DNA of 64,000 nucleotides from Buchananella felis (GTDB lineage: Bacteria; Actinomycetota; Actinomycetes; Actinomycetales; Actinomycetaceae): NCBI RefSeq assembly GCF_041380015.1, contig NZ_CP159978.1, one strand, 5' to 3'. The notes under the pieces were generated by a model, which was not told the DNA's origin, searched no databases, and saw nothing but the letters and a program-made list of their open reading frames with translations. The translations under genes and the position numbers were made by a program. Position 1 is the first letter of the stretch; each line of letters starts with the position of its first letter. Of the stretch, positions 1 through 7,390 are shown piece after piece.

Positions 1-189
1 GGTGGCATCTCCGGCCAGGCCGGCGCCCTGCGCCTGGGCATCGCCCGCGCCCTGAACGAGATCGACGTTGAGGCTAACCGCCCGACCCTGAAGAAGGCCG
101 GTTTCCTCACCCGCGACGCTCGCGCGATCGAGCGCAAGAAGGCCGGTCTCAAGAAGGCCCGCAAGGCCCCGCAGTACTCCAAGCGTTGA
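1..189 (+). CDS. rpsI: 30S ribosomal protein S9, C-terminal part
   Basis: The window opens inside this gene and the frame runs to TGA at 187-189, giving 62 residues. The basic tail (GFLTRDAR, ERKKAGLKKARKAPQYSKR) is the classic end of bacterial S9, whose C-terminal Lys-Arg reaches toward the P-site tRNA in the 30S subunit. The N-terminal half lies upstream, probably after rplM as in most bacteria (not visible here). A strong hairpin follows 35 nt after the stop, so this is probably the end of the operon. Confidence 0.97.
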   Translation, partial: GGISGQAGALRLGIARALNEIDVEANRPTLKKAGFLTRDARAIERKKAGLKKARKAPQYSKR

Positions 190-223
190 TCTTGGCTGCA
201 TAAGACGGCCCCTGGTCGTCAAC

Positions 224-268
224 GGGTGGTGCCCCGCCGATTGCTCGGTTGGGGCACCACCCCTTTTT
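224..268 (+). terminator. Rho-independent terminator after rpsI
   Basis: A perfect 12-bp stem (GGGTGGTGCCCC at 224-235 paired with 251-262) has a 15-nt loop and is followed by CTTTTT. It sits directly after the rpsI stop. Confidence 0.9.
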
Positions 269-399
269 GTGTCCCCGCAGTGGGTGGGAGGGGGCGTGGG
301 CTGGAGGGTGCGCTGGCGCGGTGGGTGTGCGGGGCGTGGTGGGTGTGCGCGGTCCGGCGCTGGTGTGCCGGTGTGCAGGCGCGCCGGTGCGGCAGGCTT

Positions 400-720
400 C
401 CCCCGAGCGTACAAGCGTGCGGTCGGGGTACATGCGACCGCTCGGGGGCGCGGCACCGGTCGGTCGGATGTACCCCGTTGCAGCATTTGCGAGCTTGGGG
501 GCCGGGGATGGGTGCTGTGGGCCTCGATGGGGCGCCGGTGCTCGCCGTAGGTGCCGGGTGTGCGCAAGCGATTGAGGGCTTAGTGCACCTCTCGTAGGGT
601 TGGTGCACCTCTCGTGGGCTTAGTGAACCAGTCGTAGGCTTACCCGGTCGGGTAACCCCTCAATTGGTGCACCAAGAGCTCAATAGGTCGGGAAACCCTA
701 CAACCGTTTGCGCAACGCCG
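400..720 (+). repeat. Dispersed compound intergenic repeat, copy 1
   Basis: A noncoding element of about 320 bp. Its first ~100 bp (400-500) runs from CCCCGAGCGTACAAGC to GCATTTGCGAGCTTGGGG. Inside it GGGGTACATGCGACCG (425-440) faces CGGTCGGATGTACCCC, an inverted repeat with one mismatch. The second part (about 555-720) has repeated GTGCACCTCTCG units and ends near TTTGCGCAACG. The whole unit reappears in reverse orientation at 59646-59963, and the first part alone appears at 777, 934 and 60065. No plausible protein is encoded. It could be a structured RNA, a REP/BIME-like element or a protein-binding array. Confidence 0.8.
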
Positions 721-776
721 GCCGGCCCGGCCCCGGCGAGGCGGGGCCGGGGGCGCGGGCGGGAGCGGCGGGCTGC

Positions 777-1032
777 CCCTGAGCGTACAAGCGTGCGGTC
801 GGGGTACATGCGACCGCTCGGGGGCGCGGCACCGGTCGGTCGGATGTACCCCGTTGCAGCATTTGCGAGCTTGGGGGGGCCGGGGATGGGCGCCGGGCTC
901 GGGCGGGCGGGCGCGGGCGGGAGCGGCGGGCTGCCCCCGAGCGTACAAGCGTGCGCTCGGGGTACATCCGACCGCTCGGGGGCGCGGCACCGGTCGGTCG
1001 GATGTACCCCCTTGCAGCATTTGCGAGCTTGG
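777..1032 (+). repeat. Two tandem copies of the ~100-bp palindromic repeat part
   Basis: Copies lie at 777-880 and 934-1032, 157 bp apart, each preceded by the same GCGGGCGGGAGCGGCGGGCTGCCCC-type spacer context. They carry the same facing GGGGTACAT/ATGTACCCC arms as copy 1 but lack its GTGCACC part. The rest of the gap from 1033 to glmM shows no gene and should hold the glmM promoter. Confidence 0.8.
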
Positions 1033-1307
1033 TGGCCGGAGGAGGGGTGCTGTGTTTCGTGCCGGTGGGGACCACGGAATCGCGTTGAGTGGTGGCGTTG
1101 ACACGTCCCGGCGCCGGAGCGCGTTGACCGCCGCGCTGGGGTGGCCCCACCCAGGCGTGAGCGGAGTTGACGCGAGCGTGCGCCATCCGCTTAGGAGTGA
1201 GCGCTAATCGTTGTGATCTTGCGGAAAACGGCCAAATGATGCGGCGCGGAGGGCGGCGGCGTGCCAACATCGAGGTGCCGCGCTGGCGGTAGAAGGAAGG
1301 ACGTTTC

Positions 1308-2660
1308 ATGGCTCGACTCTTTGGCACTGACGGCGTGCGGGGACTCGCAAACGCCAAGATCACCCCGGAGCTGGCGCTCTCCCTGGGCGTGGCGGCGGCG
1401 GGCTGGCTGCGCCAGCACCCCCGCCCGGACGGGGAGAAGCCGCAGGCCGTGGTCGGCCGCGACACCCGGATCAGCGGCGAGTTCCTGGCGGCGGCGGTCG
1501 CCGCTGGACTGGCCTCCGGTGGTGTGGACGTCACCCGCGTGGGTATCGCCCCCACGCCGGCGGTGGCCTACCTGACCGCCTCCCAGGACTACGACCTGGG
1601 CGTCATGATCTCCGCCTCCCACAACCCTATGCAGGACAACGGGATCAAGTTCATCGCCCGCAGCGGTTACAAGCTGGACGACTCCGTGGAGGATGAGCTC
1701 GAGTCCCTGCTCTCGCAGGACTGGGAGCGCCCCACGGGCGCCGGAGTGGGGGATATCCACCGGGACATCTCCCGCTCCGACCACGCCTACGTGGAGCACC
1801 TGGTGGGGGCGGTGGGCGCCAAGCGCCTGCGCGGCCTGCGCATCGCGGTGGACTGTGCCAACGGCGCCGCCTCCCAGATCGGTCCGTGGGCGCTGCGCGA
1901 GGCCGGCGCGGACGTGGTGGTCATGAACGCCTCCCCGGACGGGGAGAACATCAACAAGGCGTGCGGCTCCACTCACCCGGAGCAGCTGCAGGCCGTCACC
2001 GTGGCCTCCGGCGCTGACTTCGGTGTGGCCTACGACGGCGACGCGGACCGCTGCCTGGCGGTGGACGCTCAGGGCAACCTGGTGGACGGTGACCAGATCA
2101 TGGGCCTGCTGGCCGTGGCCATGAAGGAGGAGGGCACCCTGGCCCAGGACACCCTGGTGGTCACCGTCATGTCCAACCTGGGCCTGAAGCTGGCGATGCG
2201 CGAGGCCGGGATCACCACCGTGGAGACCGCAGTGGGTGACCGCTACGTGCTGGAGGAGATGCTGCGCGGTGGCTACACCCTGGGCGGCGAGCAGTCGGGT
2301 CACGTCATCAACTCTCGTTACGCCACCACCGGCGACGGCATCCTCACCTCGATGCTGTTGGCCGCCCGCCTGAATGACACGGGCCGCTCCCTGGCGGACC
2401 TGGCCAGCCTGGTGAAGCGCCTGCCGCAGACGCTGGTGAACGTTGCCGGCGTGGACAAGGCTCGGGTGGACGACGATGCCGAGCTGGCCGCTGCGATCGC
2501 GAAGGCCGAAGCCTTCCTGGGGGACTCCGGGCGGGTGCTGCTGCGCCCGTCGGGCACCGAGCCGCTGGTGCGCGTGATGGTGGAGGCCCGCACTCAGGAG
2601 GAGGCCGACGCGGTGGCTCACCGCCTGGCCGCCGTGGTCAAGGACCGCCTGGCCCTGTAG
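1308..2660 (+). CDS. glmM: Phosphoglucosamine mutase
   Basis: GlmM converts glucosamine-6-phosphate to glucosamine-1-phosphate in the cytoplasm, feeding UDP-GlcNAc and peptidoglycan synthesis. The 450-residue length is normal for the family. The N-terminus MARLFGTDGVRG is diagnostic. The phosphoserine loop ISASHNP places the catalytic Ser at 104, the metal loop DGDADR gives Asp243, Asp245 and Asp247, and the C-terminal phosphate-binding RPSGTEP is present. The ATG start has a good ribosome binding site (AAGGAAGG, 1293-1300). The rpsI-glmM order is common in actinobacteria. Here the two are separated by about 1.1 kb of repeats, so glmM must have its own promoter. Confidence 0.98.
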   Translation: MARLFGTDGVRGLANAKITPELALSLGVAAAGWLRQHPRPDGEKPQAVVGRDTRISGEFLAAAVAAGLASGGVDVTRVGIAPTPAVAYLTASQDYDLGVMISASHNPMQDNGIKFIARSGYKLDDSVEDELESLLSQDWERPTGAGVGDIHRDISRSDHAYVEHLVGAVGAKRLRGLRIAVDCANGAASQIGPWALREAGADVVVMNASPDGENINKACGSTHPEQLQAVTVASGADFGVAYDGDADRCLAVDAQGNLVDGDQIMGLLAVAMKEEGTLAQDTLVVTVMSNLGLKLAMREAGITTVETAVGDRYVLEEMLRGGYTLGGEQSGHVINSRYATTGDGILTSMLLAARLNDTGRSLADLASLVKRLPQTLVNVAGVDKARVDDDAELAAAIAKAEAFLGDSGRVLLRPSGTEPLVRVMVEARTQEEADAVAHRLAAVVKDRLAL

Positions 2661-3068
2661 CTGCGGCCGTGGCCGGCCCGGGCCCCCACCACCGGGCGCA
2701 GGCTCCGCCCGCCGTGCCCGCCGTGCCCGCCGTGCCAGCTGCGCCCGCCGTTCTCGCTGTGCCCGCCGTGCCGGGCACGCCGGCTCCCGCTGGCCACTGC
2801 TTGTTAGCCGTCGGCGGCGCGCCGCAGAACTCGACGATGGGTGAATGTGTCTCCGTGGGGAACGCCCCCGGGCCGCGTTTTCACCCATCGCCGAGTTCTG
2901 TTTGCGGCCGGGCTGGAACTCCGGACCGAAGCGAGTGGGCCCAACGGAGGGGAGGGGAGCGTTTGCGGCGGGGTCCTCGCGGAGGGCAACGCCGCGCACT
3001 TCTCACCCTTGGGGACGACGGGCGCGGGTGCGAAAGTGGGCTACCTTTGCAGGGTCGAAGGAGGCGAA
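2661..3068. other. Noncoding gap between glmM and dedA
   Basis: About 400 bp with no convincing gene. It starts with GC-rich tandem 9-mers of the type CCCGCCGTG (about 2708-2780), continues with a long inverted repeat (2825-2900, listed separately), and ends with the dedA ribosome binding site. Frames open upstream of dedA lack its conserved sequence and are probably untranslated leader. Confidence 0.6.
2825..2900. repeat. Long inverted repeat (21-bp arms)
   Basis: The left arm at 2825-2845 begins CAGAACTCGACGATGGG. The right arm at 2880-2900 is its reverse complement with one mismatch. The 34-nt loop is GC-rich. There is no T-run immediately after it, so it is an atypical terminator. It may be a small mobile or REP-like element, or the processed 3' end of glmM mRNA. 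Confidence 0.75.
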
Positions 3069-3845
3069 ATGCACTGGTTGGAAGCGATGCTGCTGGACCT
3101 GGGGGCAACCCCCTGGGCGATGGCCGCGCTGTACGTTCTCTGCGTGGTGGACGGCGTGTTCCCGGCCGTGCCCAGCGAGTCCGTGGTCATCGGCTTCGCG
3201 GTGCTCAACGCCTCCCACGGCTTCCCGTCGCTGTGGCTGCTCTTCCCGGTCGCCGCGATCGGCGCCTTCACCGGTGACGTGATCGTCTACCACCTGGGCC
3301 GCAAGATCCCGCTGGAGCGGATCTGGTTCATGCGCGGCCCGCGCGGCACCGCCGCCCTGGACTACGCCCGCAAGGCGCTGGCCAAGCGCGGCACGCTCTA
3401 CATCCTCTCTGCGCGCTTCATCCCGATCGGCCGCGTGGCCGTCAACCTGGTCTCCGGGGCCACCGAGTTCCCGCGCCGCCGCTTCGTTGCCACCGCCGCC
3501 CTGGCGGGTTTCGTGTGGGCCGGGGTGGGAATCCTGATCGGCTCGGGCGTGGGTGCGTTCCTGCACCACAACCCGTTGCTGGGCATCTTCGTGGGCATCT
3601 GCGTGGGTGTGCTGGTGGGGATGCTCGTGGACAAGCTGGTGGCCCTGGTGGGGCGCGCCTTTGCTCGCCGCTCCCCGGAGGGACAGCAGCTCACCCCCGC
3701 GGCGCTCGCGGCCATCGACGTGGCTGAGGCCGTGGCCGTGCAGCCCACCCGCCTGGACCACCTGCGGGCCCTGCGCAAGGAGCGTAAGGATCGGCGCAAC
3801 GCGCGGCCTAGCGCCAGGCGTACCGCCCGCCGGCGCACCCGCTAG
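3069..3845 (+). CDS. DedA/VTT-family membrane protein
   Basis: A 258-residue integral membrane protein of the DedA (SNARE-associated, VTT) family. Several bacterial members are proposed undecaprenyl-phosphate or phospholipid flippases. The sequence has the re-entrant FPAVPSE segment near residues 32-38, the GAFTGDVIVYHLGR motif, the SARFIPIGR basic loop and C-terminal hydrophobic helices. It ends in a very basic tail (RRNARPSARRTARRRTR). I chose ATG 3069 because GAAGGAGG (3057-3064) lies at the right distance. A longer frame upstream has no family similarity. The stop interleaves with that of the convergent coaA (4-nt overlap). The transported lipid cannot be told from sequence. Confidence 0.88.
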   Translation: MHWLEAMLLDLGATPWAMAALYVLCVVDGVFPAVPSESVVIGFAVLNASHGFPSLWLLFPVAAIGAFTGDVIVYHLGRKIPLERIWFMRGPRGTAALDYARKALAKRGTLYILSARFIPIGRVAVNLVSGATEFPRRRFVATAALAGFVWAGVGILIGSGVGAFLHHNPLLGIFVGICVGVLVGMLVDKLVALVGRAFARRSPEGQQLTPAALAAIDVAEAVAVQPTRLDHLRALRKERKDRRNARPSARRTARRRTR

Positions 3846-4789
3846 GGTTTGCGCAGCAGGAGCCGCTGGATGGAGTGATCCGCCCCCTTGGACAGGATCA
3901 GGTTGGCCCGCCCCCGCGTGGGCGCCACGTTCTGCACCAGGTTGGGCAGGTTGATGGTGCGCCAGATCCGCTGGGCGTGCTGCACCGCCTCCTCGTCGCT
4001 CAGGTGCGCGTAGTTGCGGAAGTAGGAGTCCCGGCGGGAAAAGGCCGTGGTGCGCAGGGCCAGGAAGCGCTCGATGTACCAGTTCTCGATGTGCTCCGGG
4101 CGGGCGTCGACATAGATGGAGAAGTCGAAGAAGTCGCTCACGGCAAGGTGGAAGGTGCCCTGCTGGGTGGCGCGGGCAGGCTGGAGCACGTTCAGGCCCT
4201 CCACGATCAGCACGTCGGGAGACTCGATGGTCTGCTCCTGGCCGGGCACGATGTCGTAGACCACGTGGGAATACACGGGGGCCGAAACGACGGGGCGGCC
4301 GGACTTAACGTCGGACATAAAACGCAGCAGGGCGCGGCGGTCATAGGATTCGGGGAATCCCTTGCGGTGCATCAGCTCGCGGCGTTCCAGCTCGGCGTTG
4401 GGCAGCAGGAAACCGTCGGTGGTCACGAGTTCCACGCGCGGGGTGGCGGGCCAGCGCGCCATCATCTCCCGCAGGAGGCGCGCCGTGGTGGACTTGCCCA
4501 CGGCCACCGAACCGGCCACCGCGATCACGAACGGGGTGGGGCGCCCGCCACGGCCCAGGAAGTGGCGCGAACGCTCGTTCAGGTCCCGCTTCGCGGCCAC
4601 GTAGAGCTGCAGGAGGGCGGAGAGGGGGCGGTAGATGGCGTCGACCTCGTCCAGCCCGATCGGGTCGCCCAGGGAGGACAGGCGGCGCAGGTCGGTGTCC
4701 GTGAGCGGCAGGGGGGTGGCCTCTGCCAGCGCGCTCCACTGGTCGCGGCTGAACTCGGTGAACGGCGTGACGGCCGGGCTAGAACTCAC
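3842..4789 (-). CDS. coaA: Type I pantothenate kinase
   Basis: CoaA phosphorylates pantothenate with ATP, the first step of coenzyme A synthesis, in the cytoplasm. With the GTG at 4789 the protein has 315 residues, the usual size for type I CoaA. The P-loop GSVAVGKS is at about residues 93-100, followed by TTDGFL, HRKGFPESYD and the pantothenate-site VYSHVVYDIVP. The frame continues open upstream into acpS and nnr, but that part is antisense and has no family similarity. It is divergent from acpS (80-bp gap) and convergent with dedA, with overlapping stop codons. Confidence 0.95.
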   Translation of the reverse strand: MSSSPAVTPFTEFSRDQWSALAEATPLPLTDTDLRRLSSLGDPIGLDEVDAIYRPLSALLQLYVAAKRDLNERSRHFLGRGGRPTPFVIAVAGSVAVGKSTTARLLREMMARWPATPRVELVTTDGFLLPNAELERRELMHRKGFPESYDRRALLRFMSDVKSGRPVVSAPVYSHVVYDIVPGQEQTIESPDVLIVEGLNVLQPARATQQGTFHLAVSDFFDFSIYVDARPEHIENWYIERFLALRTTAFSRRDSYFRNYAHLSDEEAVQHAQRIWRTINLPNLVQNVAPTRGRANLILSKGADHSIQRLLLRKP

Positions 4790-4856
4790 GCAGAGTATTG
4801 AACAACACGCGCGGGCGGGAGCGGGCAACAAGCGGGTGGGCAAAGTGGGGGAGGGG

Positions 4857-4869
4857 TAGGCTGCGGCCA
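4857..4869 (+). promoter_or_regulatory. Probable leaderless promoter of acpS
   Basis: TAGGCT at 4857-4862 lies 6 nt before the ATG of acpS, so transcription should start at or next to the start codon. The same spacing occurs before sdhC, tsaD, guaB, guaB3 and guaA in this window. No ribosome binding site is needed or seen. Confidence 0.6.
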
Positions 4870-5219
4870 TGATCGTGGGCCTGGGAGTGGACATCGTGGA
4901 CGTGGACCGGTTCGAGCGCGCCCTGGCCCGCTCCCCACGCCTGGGCCAGCGCCTGCTCACCCCCGCAGAACTGGAGGGAAAGCCCGCCTCCCGAGCAGCC
5001 CGCTTCGCCGCCAAGGAGGCCTTGGCCAAGGTGCTGGGCGCGCCCCCCGGCCTGCGCTGGCATGACTGCGAGGTGGTTGGCGGGGGCAATACGGCGCCGA
5101 CGTTCCGCCTGACCGGCACCGTAGCTGCGGCCTGCGAGCAACGCGGCATTACGGACCTGCTGCTCACCCTGTCCCACGACGGCGGCATGGCCGTGGCCGT
5201 GGTGGTGGCCCAGAAATGA
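4869..5219 (+). CDS. acpS: Holo-[acyl-carrier-protein] synthase
   Basis: AcpS transfers 4'-phosphopantetheine from CoA to a serine of acyl carrier protein, activating fatty acid synthesis. The 116-residue length fits. The N-terminus MIVGLGVDIVDVDRFE supplies the Mg-binding Asp8, and RFAAKEALAKVLG holds the second acidic ligand (Glu50). The start is probably leaderless. The stop overlaps the next gene by 4 nt (ATGA). It heads a six-gene operon with nnr, alr, tsaE, tsaB and rimI. The divergent coaA makes the CoA substrate, so the locus links CoA production to its use. Confidence 0.96.
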   Translation: MIVGLGVDIVDVDRFERALARSPRLGQRLLTPAELEGKPASRAARFAAKEALAKVLGAPPGLRWHDCEVVGGGNTAPTFRLTGTVAAACEQRGITDLLLTLSHDGGMAVAVVVAQK

Positions 5220-7390
5220 AGGCCGCCCACCTGGCCGGGGACGTGCGGGCGGCGGAGGCCGCGCTGGTGGCGGCCGCGCCGCCAGACCACTGGATGCGGC
5301 AGGCTGCGGCCCACGTGGCCCGGGCTGTGCGCGGGGAGATCCGGGCACGTGGGCGGGGCGTGTACGGGGCGCGCGTGCTGGTGCTGGCGGGCGCGGGCGA
5401 CAACGGGGGCGATGGGCTCTACGCGGCCGCTTTGCTGGCCAGGGGCGGGGTGGAGGTGCGCGCGGTGGCGCGCCGGGAGGCCCCGGAACAAGGCGGGGAC
5501 GCGCCGCAGGCGACTGCGCTGGATGGGCTCTGCGGGCCGAAGGCGCCGGGGCCGGCTGGGTTCAGCCGGCCGCAGGTGTCGGGGCCGGATGGGGCGCGCG
5601 AGTCGGCGGCGACCGGGCAGGACGCGAATGGGCAGGCGCCTGCGGTGCTGGGCACCGGTTGGCGGGCCCACCCGCGCGCACTGCAAGAGGCCCTGCGCGC
5701 CGGGGTGCGGCTGGAGGCCGAGGTGAGCGCGGAGTTGGCCGAGTGGGCCGCGAGCGCAGATGTGCTGGTGGACGCGCTGACCGGCACGGGCGTGGGGCGA
5801 GGGCCGGGCAGCGCCCTGCGCGGCCCGGCCCGCAGTTGGGTGGAAAAGCTGTTGCATTTGCTGCCGGGGGCCTGCGGGGAAAGCGAGTGGGCGGCCAACG
5901 CGCGGCCGCTGCCCGCTGGGGAAGCCGGGCCGAGCGCGCAGGCCGTGGAGTGGTCAAGTGGCGCTCCCCAGAAGGCGTTGCGGGCGGGGCCCGCTGTGGT
6001 GGCCGTGGACCTTCCCTCCGGGATCTGCCCGGACAGCGGGGAGGTGCACGGGCCCGCGCTGCCAGCGACGCTCACCGTCACGATTGGCTCGGCCAAGGCG
6101 GGCCTGCTGCTGCCGCCCGCGGCGCACCTATGTGGACGCGTGGAGCTGGTGTTGCCCGAGCTCTTCCCCGCATCGGCCGCCCCGGCCGATGCGGGCCCCG
6201 CCCCCGCCGCTTCCGGTCCCGCCCACGCCGTCCCGGCGGTGCTGCGCGTGGAGGACTCCGACGTGCACGCCCACTGGCCCGTCCCGCCCGCCCGGGCCCA
6301 CAAGTACACCCGGGGCGTGCTGGGACTGCTGGCCGGCTCGCGCGATTACCCGGGCGCGGCGGTGCTGGCCGCCACCGCCGCCGTGGAGGCGGGGGTGGGA
6401 ATGCTGCGCCTGCTGCCCGGCACCACGGAGCAGTCCCACCCCGCGCAGACCCGCCCAGCCCAGGCCGGCCCCGCGCAGCCCCAGGCCACGCAGGCCGTGC
6501 TGGCCGCCTGCCCCGAGGCCGTGCCCGGCGAGGGGCGCGTCCAGGCGCGCGTGCTGGGCCCGGGCCTGAGCGCCGCCGAGCTGCCCGCCGCCGGCCGCCT
6601 CATCGAGGCGGCCCGCGCCGACTGCCTGCCGCTGGTAATCGACGCCACCGGGCTGGGGGCGGTGGAGGGGGCGTCGTCCATCCCACTGCCGCCGCTGACG
6701 GTGCTCACCCCGCACGCCGGCGAGCTGGCCCAGCTGCTGGCCCGCCTGCCCGGTGCCGCGCCGGACCGCGCCGAGGTGGAGGCCCGCCCCGCCCACTGGG
6801 CGCGCCGGGCCGCGCAGCTGACCGGGGCGGTGGTGCTCCTGAAGGGGTCGGTCACCGTCGTGGCGCCCCCGCACGGCAGCCTGCTCACCGCCACCGGCGC
6901 GCCGGCCTGGCTGGCCACAGCCGGGGCCGGAGACGTGCTCTCCGGTCTGCTGGGCGCTCTCCTCAGCGCTCGCGGCGAGCACCTGAGCCAGCTCTGCGCC
7001 AGCGACCCGGCCGCCGCCCAATCCGAGCTGGCCTGCCTTTCAGCCCTGGCCGCCCACGTGCACGCCCGCGCCGCCGCGCAGGCCAACCCGGGCGGTCCCC
7101 TGCGGGCCCTGGCTGTGGCCCGGCAACTGCCCGCCACCCTGGCCGAGCTCCTGACGGCCCACCCGGCCCCGCCCCCGGGCGGTGCGTCGAACAGGGCGGC
7201 GGGAGGAACGTCGGCCACCTTGCCGGTCCCGCCCCCGGGCGGCCCACTGGACAGGGCGGCGGGAGGAACGTCGGCCATCCCCGGGCGTCCCGCCCTCCCC
7301 GCCCACCCCGGGCGGCCAGGGCGTGCGGCGGCGTGGCGCGCGGCACCGCAAATCTCGTCCCGGCGCGGGCGTGGAAGAATGACCCCATGA
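5216..7390 (+). CDS. nnr: Bifunctional NAD(P)HX epimerase / ADP-dependent NAD(P)HX dehydratase
   Basis: Nnr repairs hydrated NADH and NADPH: the N-terminal YjeF domain epimerises NAD(P)HX and the C-terminal YjeF/CARKD domain dehydrates the S form using ADP. The epimerase motif GAGDNGGDGLYAA is near residue 60, and the dehydratase motif AGAGDVLSG is in the last quarter. At 724 residues it is longer than the usual ~500. The extra length comes from Ala/Pro/Gly-rich insertions: about residues 90-145, near 215-260, and a tail of about 75 residues containing a 60-bp DNA tandem duplication (7171-7290). The ends overlap acpS and alr by 4 nt each. The insertions look like neutral expansion. Confidence 0.93.
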   Translation: MKAAHLAGDVRAAEAALVAAAPPDHWMRQAAAHVARAVRGEIRARGRGVYGARVLVLAGAGDNGGDGLYAAALLARGGVEVRAVARREAPEQGGDAPQATALDGLCGPKAPGPAGFSRPQVSGPDGARESAATGQDANGQAPAVLGTGWRAHPRALQEALRAGVRLEAEVSAELAEWAASADVLVDALTGTGVGRGPGSALRGPARSWVEKLLHLLPGACGESEWAANARPLPAGEAGPSAQAVEWSSGAPQKALRAGPAVVAVDLPSGICPDSGEVHGPALPATLTVTIGSAKAGLLLPPAAHLCGRVELVLPELFPASAAPADAGPAPAASGPAHAVPAVLRVEDSDVHAHWPVPPARAHKYTRGVLGLLAGSRDYPGAAVLAATAAVEAGVGMLRLLPGTTEQSHPAQTRPAQAGPAQPQATQAVLAACPEAVPGEGRVQARVLGPGLSAAELPAAGRLIEAARADCLPLVIDATGLGAVEGASSIPLPPLTVLTPHAGELAQLLARLPGAAPDRAEVEARPAHWARRAAQLTGAVVLLKGSVTVVAPPHGSLLTATGAPAWLATAGAGDVLSGLLGALLSARGEHLSQLCASDPAAAQSELACLSALAAHVHARAAAQANPGGPLRALAVARQLPATLAELLTAHPAPPPGGASNRAAGGTSATLPVPPPGGPLDRAAGGTSAIPGRPALPAHPGRPGRAAAWRAAPQISSRRGRGRMTP
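7171..7290 (+). repeat. 60-bp tandem duplication in the nnr tail
   Basis: Units 7171-7230 and 7231-7290 both start GCCCCCGGGCGG and both contain GGCGGGAGGAACGTCGGCCA. They encode an Ala/Gly-rich tail (RAAGGTSAT / RAAGGTSAI) beyond the dehydratase domain. The motif belongs to a dispersed short sequence found across the window (see findings). Confidence 0.85.

Noticed and set aside
226..1104. Several overlapping 90-150-codon frames in the repeat region
   Set aside because: They follow the repeat copies, show no conserved protein features, and both strands are equally open; treated as noncoding.
1191..2999. 602-codon open frame antisense to glmM
   Set aside because: It has no recognisable domain and overlaps a certain gene; artefact of high GC.
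5659..7386. Long frame upstream of alr running through nnr
   Set aside because: It is a shadow of nnr in GC-rich DNA, full of Arg/Gly/Ala. Alanine racemase similarity begins only at ATG 7387.
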